A stretch of DNA of 64,000 nucleotides from Malus domestica. Its lineage: Eukaryota; Streptophyta; Magnoliopsida; Rosales; Rosaceae. Location of the stretch: positions 3,674,501 to 3,738,500 of the forward strand of contig NC_091668.1 of the NCBI RefSeq assembly GCF_042453785.1. The letters run 5' to 3'. The notes under the pieces were generated by a model that was not told the DNA's origin, ran no database searches, and worked only from the letters and a program-made list of their open reading frames with translations. The position numbers and the translations under genes are program-made. The stretch's first letter is position 1. Each line of letters begins with the position of its first letter. Shown here piece after piece: positions 12,700 to 23,500 of the stretch.

Positions 12700-13557
12700 C
12701 TGGATGGAAAGGTAGTTGTCCAAAGATACTTGGATCGGTATTTCTGATTCTAACGTAGTTATAGCATACAGAAAACTTGGGGTGTAAGATACATGCTTAA
12801 TTACATAACAATTTCGTCGTAAATTACTAATACCTCTTGTTGGAGTAGCTCCAAGATAAAATTTGTCAAGAACTAAAAGAAACAAATGAAGCCTGTGTAC
12901 GTAAGCTTCATTTACCTGGACTAAATCGCCGTCCAAGGTAAACGTGATAGTGAAATGCATAGTACAAGACCAAAGTACAATTAGAATAATGATGTCCAAC
13001 TGTTTTCTTACTCCCCAAAGAGCTTCTGGGAAGCAATGAAATATTAAAATTATATTAGCATAGTAATTGTGAAGGTTTGAGCATTAATTGTTCGGCTTTT
13101 TTTAATTTTTAACAAGATGATATTTTCAGGAAAGGACCTCATCGAAATCTACATCGTAATAAACCTACATAAAATTACCATATTACATTACTTTAGTCCA
13201 AAGAAGGCTTTTCAATGGCACTGTACAAATGAACAGTATTTTGAACCATATTTCAGTTTATTTACAAGCTTGCCACTCGGATGCTTTTAACCAACTTTCG
13301 TTTAATTTACAAAATTGCCACTCAAGCTTTAAAACCTATTTTCAACCGTTGGTTGCATTTCACCTTTGACTCGACGAGAGAGAGGGGAGGGGAACATCAC
13401 TCCTGACAAATTGAAGAGAGACATTCGCTTCCATTTTTTACTCGGAGACAGTTGGGTGTGCCTCTGGCGAGCAGAGAAAGGGGACAGAGCGACTACATGA
13501 GAGGGAGACACAGGGCCTGACAGATTGGAAAGAGATGGGAGCTATGGGTTTGGACTG
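12700..13557. other. Upstream region of the glutamate receptor gene
   Basis: I see no protein-coding gene. The first 250 bp is the likely promoter and 5' leader of the minus-strand receptor gene. From about 13250 the sequence is shared with 13849-13905. Confidence 0.4.
13249..13306. repeat. Direct repeat, left copy (partner at 13849-13905)
   Basis: CATTTCAGTTTATTTACA and the following TTGCCACTCGG and CCAACTTTC blocks recur about 600 bp downstream. The 221-bp MITE at 13558-13778 lies between the two copies. Confidence 0.65.
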
Positions 13558-13778
13558 GGACCCGGCTTCTCTGCCCTTCCAGTTTCCATACACTCTCATC
13601 ATCTCCTATTTTATGCGGTCATGGTTAAGCCACATCAACATTTTATGTTGATTTTTTTTATAGATATAATAAGACAAAAACTAAAAGTGATATAAAATAT
13701 TAACATGGCTTAACGTGACTGCACAAATAGGAAAGGATAAGAATGTATGGGAACTGGAATGGTAGAGAAGCCAGGTCC
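13558..13778. mobile_element. Mutator-like MITE, copy 1
   Basis: The termini GGACCCGGCTTCTCTGCCC and, reverse-complemented, GGACCTGGCTTCTCTACC are inverted repeats that extend inward through a GTGGTCA-like block. The 9-bp flanks TTTGGACTG (13549-13557) and TTTGGATTG (13779-13787) differ by one base and are the target-site duplication. The AT-rich core (TCAACATTTTATGTTG) matches copies at 48217-48412 and 51175-51393. Confidence 0.85.
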
Positions 13779-14023
13779 TTTGGATTGAGTGAGAGAGAGA
13801 TTTAGATAGGTGCTCTGCCAGGATCTATGAAATTTTCTCCGGACGACATTTCAGTTTATTTACAGGATTGCCACTCGGGTAATTTTAGCCAACTTTCTGG
13901 CTTCGTTTCCCTTTTCTCAAAGCCTAGCAGCCACAACACCATCTCTGGAATAGCATCGGCTCCTGCTTCCTAAAACCAAAACCACACCAACTGGCCTTTC
14001 TGTAATTCGAGAGCTTCGGTGAG

Positions 14024-14129
14024 ATGAAGGAGAGGAGCAAGGAGATGGGCTCGAGTCGGCGAACGGCGGAAGAGATCTTCAGGGATTACAGTGGTCGGAG
14101 AACGGACGCCGTCCACGCCTTAACTAACG
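14024..14129 (+). pseudogene. ALFIN-LIKE (PHD-finger family) first-exon fragment
   Basis: The first 35 codons read SSRRTAEEIFRDYSGRRTDA then VHALTN. This is the start of the Alfin N-terminal domain (typical form RTVEEIFRDYSGRR...ALT.D). The exon closes at AACG before GTACTCC, splitting the Asp codon where the family intron is expected. The next family exon (VDEFY..CDPEKENLCLYG) is not found downstream. Instead an unrelated stretch and PEP carboxykinase exons follow. Known family role: H3K4me3-binding chromatin reader. Here it is a fragment, not a working gene. The upstream TTCGGTGAG..ATG context resembles a genuine 5' leader. Confidence 0.6.
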
Positions 14130-14416
14130 GTACTCCGATCTCTCTCTCTCTCCTCCGCTTCTCTCTCTTAGTTTCCTTTTGGTTTTGGAAATCTCTAACC
14201 TTTTGGGTGTTGTTGTTTTCTCATGTGGACAGAGAGAGAGGTCGAGCAAGGTTTCGTCCGTTTCGGTCAACTTGGGCTACCCCCAACGTCCGGTATCAAT
14301 CTCTTCCTGGTTTTCGCTTTGATTTTTTTATGGAAGGTATGAGATTTCTTTAATCATACAATCAGCTTGCCCTTAATTATTCTTTCACTACATTTGACTG
14401 TTGTAGTCCTCTCTTA

Positions 14417-14680
14417 GCTAAGTGCATTGATTTGTCAAAGGACAAGGAACCAGATATTTGGAATGCTATCAAATTTGGGACTGGTACTTAACATCATGAT
14501 TTAATTGAACATTCTACTTTAAAAATGACAGTTAGCGCAAAATGTTTATGTTCTGTGTCATGATTGGAGTGATATTTCAAATTCTTATCAAATATGGTTG
14601 CATGTGTTTGGCAGTTTTGGAGAATGTTGTGTTCGATGACCATAATCGTGAAATTGATTACTCAGAGAAATCTGTTACTG
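14417..14680 (+). pseudogene. Two exon fragments of PEP carboxykinase (ATP)
   Basis: Exon a (about 14417-14483) reads [20 protein letters not shown] plus GT. It ends at a GT donor. Exon b (14615-14680) starts after CAG and reads [20 protein letters not shown] plus VT, continuing the same protein in phase across a retained intron. These are conserved residues of plant PEPCK, the gluconeogenic enzyme making phosphoenolpyruvate from oxaloacetate. The preceding and following PEPCK exons (for example the expected ENTRAAYP.E continuation) are absent. The kept intron shows it arose by DNA duplication, not by retroposition. It lies between the ALFIN-like fragment and the LINE composite. Confidence 0.8.
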
Positions 14681-14760
14681 GCAAGTAATTTAAATTCTGG
14701 GGTTATTCAATTGAAAGTTTTAATTTGTAGTTTAGTTTAGTTTTTTATTTATTTATAATT

Positions 14761-14774
14761 TTGGTATTTTGTTT
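14761..14774. repeat. Target-site duplication of the composite, left copy
   Basis: TTGGTATTTTGTTT here recurs exactly at 20557-20570. Everything between the two copies was therefore inserted as a unit, or grew inside an insertion after it landed. Confidence 0.8.
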
Positions 14775-15479
14775 AGTGTTGGAATCTAAAGGTCTTCGCC
14801 TAAGCCGATCAAAGACAGAATATATGGAGTGCAAGTTCAGTGCAAATGGAGGCCAAAACGAGTTAGGGGTGAGAATCGGAGATCAAGAAATACCAAAGAG
14901 CGACTGTTTTCGTTACCTAGGATCTATCTTGCAAAAGAACGGAGAATTAGATGGAGATCTCAACCATAGAATACAAGCTGGATGGATGAAGTGGAAGAGT
15001 GCATCCGGCGTGTTATGTGACCGCCGTATGCCACTGAAGCTTAAGGGAAAATTTTATAGGACGGCAATAAGGCCGGCGATGCTGTATGGCACAGAATGTT
15101 GGGCGGTGAAACATCAACACGTACACAAAATGGGTGTAGCGGAGATGAGGATGCTTCGTTGGATGTGTGGGCACACAAGAAAGGATAAGATTAGGAATGA
15201 GGATATCCGGGGTAAAGTAGGAGTAGCCGAAATTGAAGGAAAGATGAGAGAAAATCGGTTACGGTGGTTTGGACATGTGCAAAGAAGGCCTACTGACGCT
15301 CCGATTAGAAGATGCGACGATGGGACAGAGGTTCAGGGCCGAAGGGGTAGAGGAAGACCTAGGAAAACTTTGGAAGAGACTCTAAGAAAAGACTTAGAGT
15401 ACTTGGATCTAACGAAGGACATGACACAGGATCGAGCACAATGGCGTTCTAAGATTCATATAGCCGATCCCACTCAGTG
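14775..15479 (+). mobile_element. RTE-type LINE fragment A (C-terminal reverse transcriptase end)
   Basis: The open frame through 15480 encodes the C-terminal part of an RTE-clade protein: [82 protein letters not shown] and GRGRPRKTL are family signatures. It is 5'-truncated, and the frame stays open over about 235 codons. Its own 3' tail is missing: similarity to fragment B stops at CCCACTCAGTG, where the LTR-derivative sequence begins. Confidence 0.85.
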
Positions 15480-15740
15480 ACTTGGATTTTCCAAGTCTCC
15501 AACCGAGAAGTTTTCCTCACTCGGAAAATTAAGGGAACACTACCCCAACCTACATGCTCCACTCAGAAAGTTTCAACATACAAGCTTCAACAAAAGAAAA
15601 TTCAAAGAACTTAGCGAAGAAGGCTTTGGTGTATTTAACACAATACGTTGAAATGAAGGAAAGCTTATTTATTGATATCCCCGATAAGCTACAAATATGT
15701 ACATATACATGAGTCAAAATAAACACACAAGAGGGAGCCT

Positions 15741-16421
15741 TCACAAAGGTTGCTTAGGAGAAGTCTCAGCAGTCGGTAGAGCCCCAGAAAGAGAAGGCAC
15801 CGGAGGGGGATCATTTGGAGCCTCAGTACTGGACAGAACCCTAGAAGGAGGAGGCATCAGAGGTTGATCATTTGGAGCTTCATTACGCGGTACAGCCCCA
15901 GAAGACGAAGGCAATAAATGCCTTTGGAACAAACCTACAAATCTCTGATGATCAAGTAAAACCTGACCATCAGTTTCCTTCATCTGGTCAAGCTTCCTCT
16001 TCATGTTTGTAGCATAGTCATGTGCGAGCCGGTGCAACTGTTTATTCTCATGCTTGAGCCCTCTAATCTCCTGTTTGAGACTCATCACTTCAGCCGCCAA
16101 TGATTCAACTTGGCGGGTTCGAGCAAATAGGCGTTGGGCCATATTAGACACAGAACCTGCACACTGAACACTGAGAGCCAGCGAATCCTTAACAGCTAAC
16201 TCATCAGACCGTTTGGAAAGTAGTCTGTTATCTTTGGGAGTGAGAAGGTTCCTGGCCACCACCGCAGCGGTCATATCATTCTTCATCACGGAATCCCCAA
16301 CGGTAAGAGGACCAGTAGGGGAGACGAAGGATGGGCGCCATATGTTGTCTGGAGAAGGCGGGGCTGCCTCTTCAACAAGGTTCAAGTCAAAACGACGGTC
16401 GGAGGGGCCAGACATTTTCAA
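15741..16421 (-). CDS. Antisense open frame in the LARD-like element, coiled-coil protein of unknown role
   Basis: A 226-residue frame on the strand opposite to the LTR. The N-terminus is FDLNLVEEAAPPSPDNIWRP. Residues about 100-150 form a likely coiled coil (VESLAAEVMSLKQEIRGLKH, then ENKQLHRLAHDYATNMKRKL). The C-terminal third is Pro/Ser-rich with three similar repeats built on EAPNDQP/EAPNDPP and SGAxP. I do not recognise a catalytic domain. It is probably an element-borne frame, not a host gene. Whether it is ever translated is unknown. Confidence 0.4.
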   Translation of the reverse strand: MKMSGPSDRRFDLNLVEEAAPPSPDNIWRPSFVSPTGPLTVGDSVMKNDMTAAVVARNLLTPKDNRLLSKRSDELAVKDSLALSVQCAGSVSNMAQRLFARTRQVESLAAEVMSLKQEIRGLKHENKQLHRLAHDYATNMKRKLDQMKETDGQVLLDHQRFVGLFQRHLLPSSSGAVPRNEAPNDQPLMPPPSRVLSSTEAPNDPPPVPSLSGALPTAETSPKQPL

Positions 16422-16596
16422 AGGTGTTGAAGAGAGAAGAGGTCGGACAAATCAAGATCTTAGAAGTGCAAGAATGAAGCTTCTACTGGTGGAGATTCAA
16501 GTGTGCTTTGGAACTTAATGTCAGCCCTTATAAAAATCTGCACTCGACGGAGCTTCAGAAATCGAAGAGGCGCCTGCTCAGAAATCGAAGAGGCGT

Positions 16597-18560
16597 TTGC
16601 TTTCTCAAAAGCTGGGCTGCTTAGAGATCACGAGGGTTGATCTCAGAAATCTAAGAGGCGTTTGCTTTCTCAAAAGTTGGGCTGCTCAAAGACCACGAAG
16701 GCTGGTCTCAGAAATTGAAGAGGCGCTCGCTTTCTCAAAAGCTGGGCTCCCCAGAGACCACGAGGGCCGATCTCAGAAATCGAAGAGGCACCTACTTTTC
16801 CAGCCTTGTCAGCACCTGTCACGCGCACACTCAGCTTTGCGGAAATTATGGGCATTCTGTCGAAGACTTCTGGGGAAGTAGAAAACACATGAATCTTACT
16901 GTTCAATCACCCACTTCCCACACGCAACAATAGCTCATGGGTACCACAGAAAACTTTGCCAAAGTTCTCTACTAAAGTCGAGCACGTGAAGCTTGCAGCT
17001 CCCACTACATCGCTCTGACCAAGAAGGGTAAAAGAATAGCAAAGAAACAGCACTAACAAAGTTTAGACCCATAAATTTTGAAGGTCTAGCTACCATATTA
17101 TTACCCACAAGGGTAAAGGAACAGTACCACTGCTGGATAATTGGACAGTCCCTGTGTGTCAACCTCTGTGCTTCGTGGCAAGGTAGACTAGCAAACATGC
17201 CCAACCTTTACTCACATTCGAGAAAACACTCCCAATAAGATTGCTTGCTCCAAAATCGAAGAGGCACCGTCCTCCGAATCTCGAGAGCCAGACTCCCAAC
17301 ATGACTACTTTCTTAAAAATCGAAGAGAGGGTAAAGGAACAGTACCATTGCTGGATAATTGGAAAGTCCCTGTGTGTCAACCTCTGTGCTTCGTGGCAAG
17401 GTAGACTAGCAAACATGCCCAACCTTTACTCACATTCGAGAAAACACTCCCAACAAGATTGCTTGCTCCAAAATCGAAGAGGCACCGCCCTCCGAATCTC
17501 GAGAGCCAGACTCCCAACATGATTACTTTCTAAAAAATCGAAGAGACACTGCTCCCCGAATCTTCGAGAGCCAGACCCCCAGCGTGACTGCTTTCTCAAA
17601 AATCGATGAGGCATCGTTCTTCGAATCAATCGAAGAGGCGCTCGCTTTCTCAAAAGCTGGGCTGCTCAGAGACCACGAGGGCCGATCTCAGAAATCGAAG
17701 AGGCACCTACTTTTCTAGCCTTGTCAGCACCTGTCACACGCACACTCAGCTTTGCAGAAATTATGGGCATTCTGTCGAAGACTTCTGGTGAAGTAGAAAG
17801 CACATGAATCTTACTGTTCAATCACCCACTTCCCACACGCAACAATAGCTCATGGGTACCACAGATAACTTTGCCAAAGTTCTCTGCCAAAGTTGAGCAC
17901 GTGAAGCTTGCAGCTCCCACTACATCGCTCTGACCAAGAAAGGTAAAAGAATAGCAAAGAAACAACACTAACAAAGTTTAGACACATAAATTTTGAAGGT
18001 CTAGCTACCATATTATTACCCACAAGGGTAAAGGAACAGTACCACTGCTGGATAATTGGAAACTCCCTGTGTGTCAACTTCTGTGCTTCGTGGCAAGGTA
18101 GACTAGCAAACATGCCCAACCTTTACTCACATTCGAGAAAACACTCCCAACAAGATTGCTTGCTCCAAAATCGAAGAGGCACCGTCCTCCGAATCTCGAG
18201 AGCCAGACTCCCAACATGACTACTTTCTCAAAATCGAAGAGAGGGTAAAGGAACAGTACCATTGCTGGATAATTGGAAAGTCCCTGTGTATCAACCTTTG
18301 TGCTTCGTGGCAAGGTAGACTAGCAAACATGCCCAACCTTTACTCACATTCGAGACAACACTCCCAACAAGATTACTTGCTCCAAAATCGAAGAGGCACC
18401 GCCCTCCGAATCTCGAGAGCCAGACTCCCAACATGATTACTTCCTCAAAAATCGAAGAGACACTGCTCTCCGAATCTCGAGAGCCAGACCCCCAGCATGA
18501 TTGCTTTCTCAAAAATCGAAGAGGCATCGTTCTCCGAATCTCGAGAGCCAGATACCACAG
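16597..18560. repeat. Nested tandem duplications inside the LARD-like element
   Basis: A segment of about 915 bp is duplicated: the block GACCACGAGGGCCGATCTCA occurs near 16757 and 17672, followed by the same CAGCTTTGC..AAATTATGGGC and AGCTCATGGGTACCACAGA sequences. Within these, a unit with GAATCTCGAGAGCCAGA and AAATCGAAGAG(GC/AC)A repeats many times, and GGGTAAAGGAACAGTACCA occurs at about 17112, 17330, 18028 and 18243. ORFs here are products of repetition, not genes. Confidence 0.8.
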
Positions 18561-19943
18561 ACCACTTTTTCAAAGTGCTCTGACAGAGTTAAAACATGTG
18601 AAACTGACAGCTCCCACTACCGTGCTATGACCAAGCAGGGTAAAGGAATAGCATTACTACTTGTTAGGGAGACTCCTATATATGTCAACCTCCATCCCCA
18701 ACGGACAGGCAGACCTGCAAAAATGCTCAACCCTTCATCATATCTGAGAGGGCACTCCCAACGAAGCCTTTCGAAATATTCAGCTTTCTTTCCCCCCGAT
18801 AATACCTCTGCAAACAAGCTATACTAGAGCAAGAATATCTCATATCATCAGGGTTAAAAGCAAGAGTATCCCATATCATGCTTTTTCCCTGTCTTTTCCT
18901 TTGGCCTTGTTTTTACCTGCAAGACAAGGAGAAAGAGAGCAATCAGTCAGCACTTGGAATCAAGCTTCCAGCCAAGAACTGACTGCCTGGAACCCCTTAC
19001 CTGATTACTTACCTGGCATTGCTCTCGAGTACTCATCTTCAACATCTTATGTTTCCAGGGAAGATTCTGCATCTGCTTGAGGAACAGATAGGGCAAGTGC
19101 GAAGGATACAAGGAAGCATGTGGAGACAAGCGTAACAGCACACGTGCCGATACATCCATTACTCTGTCAAAAGCAAAAGTATCCCATATCAGCAGGGTGG
19201 AACGTACTCTAGATTTGATGGACTTGTTTTGACCCTCAAATTCTTCAGTCGGCCTTATACTCTGGAGGAAACCAGAAAACCCTCCAGCTCAGTTCAAGAA
19301 TAAGCCTGTGGAAAGTTACTTCTTCAAAAGCAAAAGTATCTCATATCATCTCTTCTCATTTTTCTTCTCTTTATCCTTCATGCTGCTGCAAGATGGGGAG
19401 AAGGTGAACAATCAGTCGGAGCTCTGATTGCTTACCTTGTCTGTCACCTCTTTCAGCAGACCCCCTAGCTCGGCGACTTGGGGGACTCCTACTACATGGT
19501 TTGTATCGCGCTTGACCAAGCCTGAAACTACAAGTAAGCTTCAAGTGAAATTGATACATTACCTTGTGCATCTCCACCAGTTAAAGATACCACCCCTGGA
19601 TGGAGGAAGAGTACTTCCAGAGAAGATGCCACATCTACCTATGAGACAGATAAGGCAAGTCAAGACGACTCCACACTCCGATACTTAGAAGTTTCGTGAT
19701 TACGAGATCATTCTCCCACAATATTTCTTAATGTCATTTGTACTAAATCATTCACTTGTACTCACTAAAGGAGAGCTTGAACCTATGTACTTGTGTAAAC
19801 CCTTCACAATTAATAAGAACTCTTCTATTCCGTGGACGTAGCCAATATGGGTGAACCACGTACATCTTGTGTTTGCTTTCCTATCTCTATCCATTTATAT
19901 ACTTATCCACACTAATGACCGGAGCAATCTAGCGAAGATCACA

Positions 19944-20556
19944 AAAAGCGACCGTTTTCGCTACCTAGGATCTATCTTGCAAGAGAACGGAGAATTAGAT
20001 GGAGATCTCAACCATAGAATACGAGCTGGATGGATGAAGTGTTAGAATGCATCCGGCGTGTTGTGTGACCGTCGTAGGCCACTGAAGCTCAAGGGAAAAT
20101 TTTATAGGACGGCAATAAGGCCAGCGATGTTGTATGGCACAGAATGTTGGGCGGTGAAGCATCAACACGTACACAAAATGGGTGTAGCGGAGATGAGGAT
20201 GCTTCGTGGGATGTGTGGGCACACGAGAAAGGATAAGATTGGGAATGAGGATATCCGAGGTAAAGTAGGAGTAGCCGAAATTGTAGGAAAGATGAGAGAA
20301 AATCGGCTCCGGTGATTTGGACATGTGCAAAGAAGGCCGAATGACGCTCCGGTTCGAAGATGTGACTACGGGACAGAGGTTCAGGGCCGAAGGGGTAGAG
20401 GAAGACCTAGGAAAACTTTGGAAGAGACTCTAAGAAAAGACTTAGAGTACTTGGATCTAACGGAGGACATGACACAAAACCGAGCGCAATGGCGTTCTAG
20501 GATTCATATAGCCGACCCCACTTAGTGGGAAAAGGCTTTGTTGTTGTTGTTGTTGT
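19944..20556 (+). mobile_element. RTE-type LINE fragment B with intact 3' tail
   Basis: It encodes the same RTE C-terminal region as fragment A ([46 protein letters not shown]) but is broken into three frames by stops (TAG after WMKC, TGA after ENRLR). It ends with GACCCCACTTAGTGGGAAAA and a (TTG)n tail, the usual plant RTE 3' end. The 14-bp target duplication follows at once (20557-20570). Confidence 0.85.
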
Positions 20557-20570
20557 TTGGTATTTTGTTT

Positions 20571-23500
20571 GTGTTTGATTATATTGAATTCGGATTTCAG
20601 TGAACTTATGTTTGGGTTTGATATTTTCCTACAGGTCGTGATTGAGGGAGCTTGAAATGGCAATTGGATTTCATCGTCGTTGGTAAGGAAGACCCTTCCA
20701 GCATCTTCCATTTTGTTCCATCGCTTTTCTGCTTCTCTTCCTCCCTCTTTCTCCTCACTCATTTGATATACTTCAACTTCTCATTCTTCATGATTCAGAC
20801 TTTCAGCTATATCGATTAGTACTGAGTGAAGTACGAGTGGCAATAGAGAATAATGTGAAAAGATTTGTTACGAGTTAAAGGTGAATCCGAGGTAAGTTGC
20901 TGTCCAGTTTTTTCGATGAGGTTTTCCGAGTTTCCGGCAAGTTTCTTATTTAATTTTCATTGTTTTTGCAAGGAACCAGAGCAGGTCCAGCTTACGGGGA
21001 AGGCCATGAGGCAGCACAGAGGAAAATCCTTCCCGCCTCTTCCATACTCTTAAGTTCGCAACCTCTGCCACTTCCAGCTCTGGACTCGGATCCAAAGCCC
21101 TCATGTGTAGATTCCCTCACACTTCTCCCTCTCTCATTTCCATGCTAATCATTCCAATTTTCATTTTTGTGTCGAATTCTAAATTTTAGAATCAGGGTTT
21201 AGATTAGAACCATGTGTTACGCATTTGGGATTTTGAGTACAGTTAGTATTTCATGTTTTCCCTCTTTTTTTTTTAGAGATAATAAACTGCTATTAAGCTG
21301 TTTTGGTAGTGATTAGAACTTCCTTTAGAAATAATGAATCAAGTGATAGAGAGATAAGCTAATCGAAACAGTTCAAATATGAAGGAAAAAAGGTTTTGCA
21401 TTTTTAAGGTTTCAATTTTTTTGAAGTTTGGAGGCTTATGTCAATCTATAACAATTGTTTGAATGGTTGTATATAAGTACGCATTATACATTCAATTGAG
21501 CCGTTGATGCATGTGTGCCAACGAATTTTGAAGAGTTCGGCTTGGTTTTCACTCTTTGGTCTTTAACATGAAAGGTGAGGCACCTGTTCGTTAACTAATT
21601 GAGTCCCTTCTCCAAGTTTTTAGTATATATTGGGTCACTTTAATTTGCTTTTATGAGCACATCTGTGACTAAAGAAAATTTAAGTTGTCAAGTTCCCAAA
21701 ATGTCCAAGGATATATCAAGTTTAACAAGTCACGAACTGTGATCAATCGAAATGCAGTGAAATTAGGGATTTTACACTAAAAAACTCAGTTAAGTTTAGA
21801 CCATAGGATTAGCATTTTGCACATGTGAGTATCATTAACCTGCTCATTTTATTTTTCTGGATAAGAAACACTCAATGGTAGAACAATGAAAGCAGTAGTG
21901 GCACTCCCCATAAACTGTCATTGAAGGGAGAAGACATTGTACAAAAACAAAGTTTATGTAATATTTATATATGTGAGATCTTTGCTGCCATAGTTTTTAC
22001 TTGCTATATATATTGGGTCATAGTGGATAGCTGGGATAACCTCACAATTAATATGTTTTCTTCTTCTATATAATCAATTCTATAGCTGTTGTTTTTTCCC
22101 GATCCATATTTGCATTCTACATGTTATCTTTGTGACTGACTTATCAAGTCACTAAGCAGCAAGCGGATGTGCCGTTTTTAATTTTAGTCAAGGGGAACAA
22201 ACTAATGGTCTAAGAGATTGCCTAAATGGATCCTGGAATGGTAAAAAATGCATAAAAGTTTGAAATAAATTGAGATCCAATATTATGAGTTGATTATCAG
22301 TACCATACATAAAACAAAGGAGTTCTTCTTGATTCAAAGGTGAACCATTTCATGAAATTATGATATTCTGAACAATGAATTTGTGTTTTCAGTTAAACAA
22401 GAAGCTAAAGCGCAATCAAAGGATTTGTCGACCTATTGTGGAAGGTGAGATGCCAACTTTGTTTCCCAATACTTATCTTTTATGGAAATTTTAATATTTT
22501 ATATTTTGAAACTCTAAACTGATTGTCCTTCACATGTTTTATGTAAATAGTGACACATCTATGTACAAATGCTTACAATCAGTTCATCAAAATCTTGGTT
22601 ATTTAAATTCTTAAGAGATGCCTATGTTCATTTGTGATTTTGTTGCCCTGTGTTTTACTTTGTTGGTTGGCAAGAAGCATGTCCAGATGATTCAATTTAT
22701 TCTTATACTTTCTATGACAAAGCAATCCTTTGCAGTCCTTTTGTATCAAGGTTTTTTTTTATTATTTATTTTTTTTTTTTTATAATCTAGTGTGCTACGT
22801 GCAATTACATATGTGTGAGAGACTTTTTAAATTAGACGCATTACGCACTTCTTACGGATTTTATAACGTCAGATTCTCTAGTTGTTTTAAATTTGGGCTT
22901 CCATTTGGTTGAGCATCCTTTTCTCCAAAAGGTAACATTGTTTCTAATGCCTAATCAAAGTTTTGATTTCTTGGGTCATTACAATTTATGTAGTTTTGTA
23001 AAGAGAAATTGTTTACAACTGCAAACAACTGCCAGATTTTATTTTGAAGTCTGAATATGCCAATAGAACCATATAATTATAATAGTTGGGACAGTTACCG
23101 TAAATCTTTTTGTGACGTTTTTTAATGGATATATTATTCCATTGTTTTCAGGGGATGGACAGAAGTCCCCGGCAGCAATCTCTTTGTGATCATTGCTGGG
23201 AAAATATCGTGGTCATTTTGAGTTCGGATTTAGCTAGCATGTGGTAAGCGTTTCTTTTCCGATTACTTTCATTTGTTTATTTGTGAATCAATAACTTTTT
23301 TAGGAATAATGAATGTCACAATTGCTGATAAATTGATACTTTGTTCGGAGCTTGAATTGTAGATCTGTGCAAGCTATCCATATATGGATCAATGCTATGG
23401 ACTCTTCTCAACCTATGGACCTCAAATTTCAATGCGTCTTCCATCATTTATCCTACCTCACTATGTATGGAGCTATTACATTTGCAATCATATTAATTCC

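Larger units (their letters stand above)
15480..19943 (+). mobile_element. Large non-autonomous LTR retrotransposon derivative (LARD-like), partial
   Basis: About 4.5 kb without gag/pol, ending in an LTR-like segment (about 19700-19943, ending GCGAAGATCACA). That segment matches, in reverse, the solo LTR at 32447-32858. The match includes CTAAATCATTCACT, GGAGAGCTTGAACCTATGTA, CACAATTAAT.AGAACTC and CATCTTGTGTTT. No matching 5' LTR is found at its left end, so the copy is incomplete. The interior holds an antisense open frame (15741-16421) and long tandem duplications (16597-18560). A fossil. Confidence 0.6.

Noticed and set aside
14024-14353. A complete 109-residue protein
   Set aside because: Past codon 35 the frame runs through a GT donor into intron-like CT-rich sequence. 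Only the first exon resembles a known family.
15741-16421. Host transcription factor gene
   Set aside because: No DNA-binding domain is visible, and the frame lies wholly within repeat DNA bounded by LINE fragments.
17230-18560. CRISPR-like or gene-family-like repeats and several 60-110 codon frames
   Set aside because: These are tandem duplications in a LARD-like element. The frames repeat with the units and show no domains.
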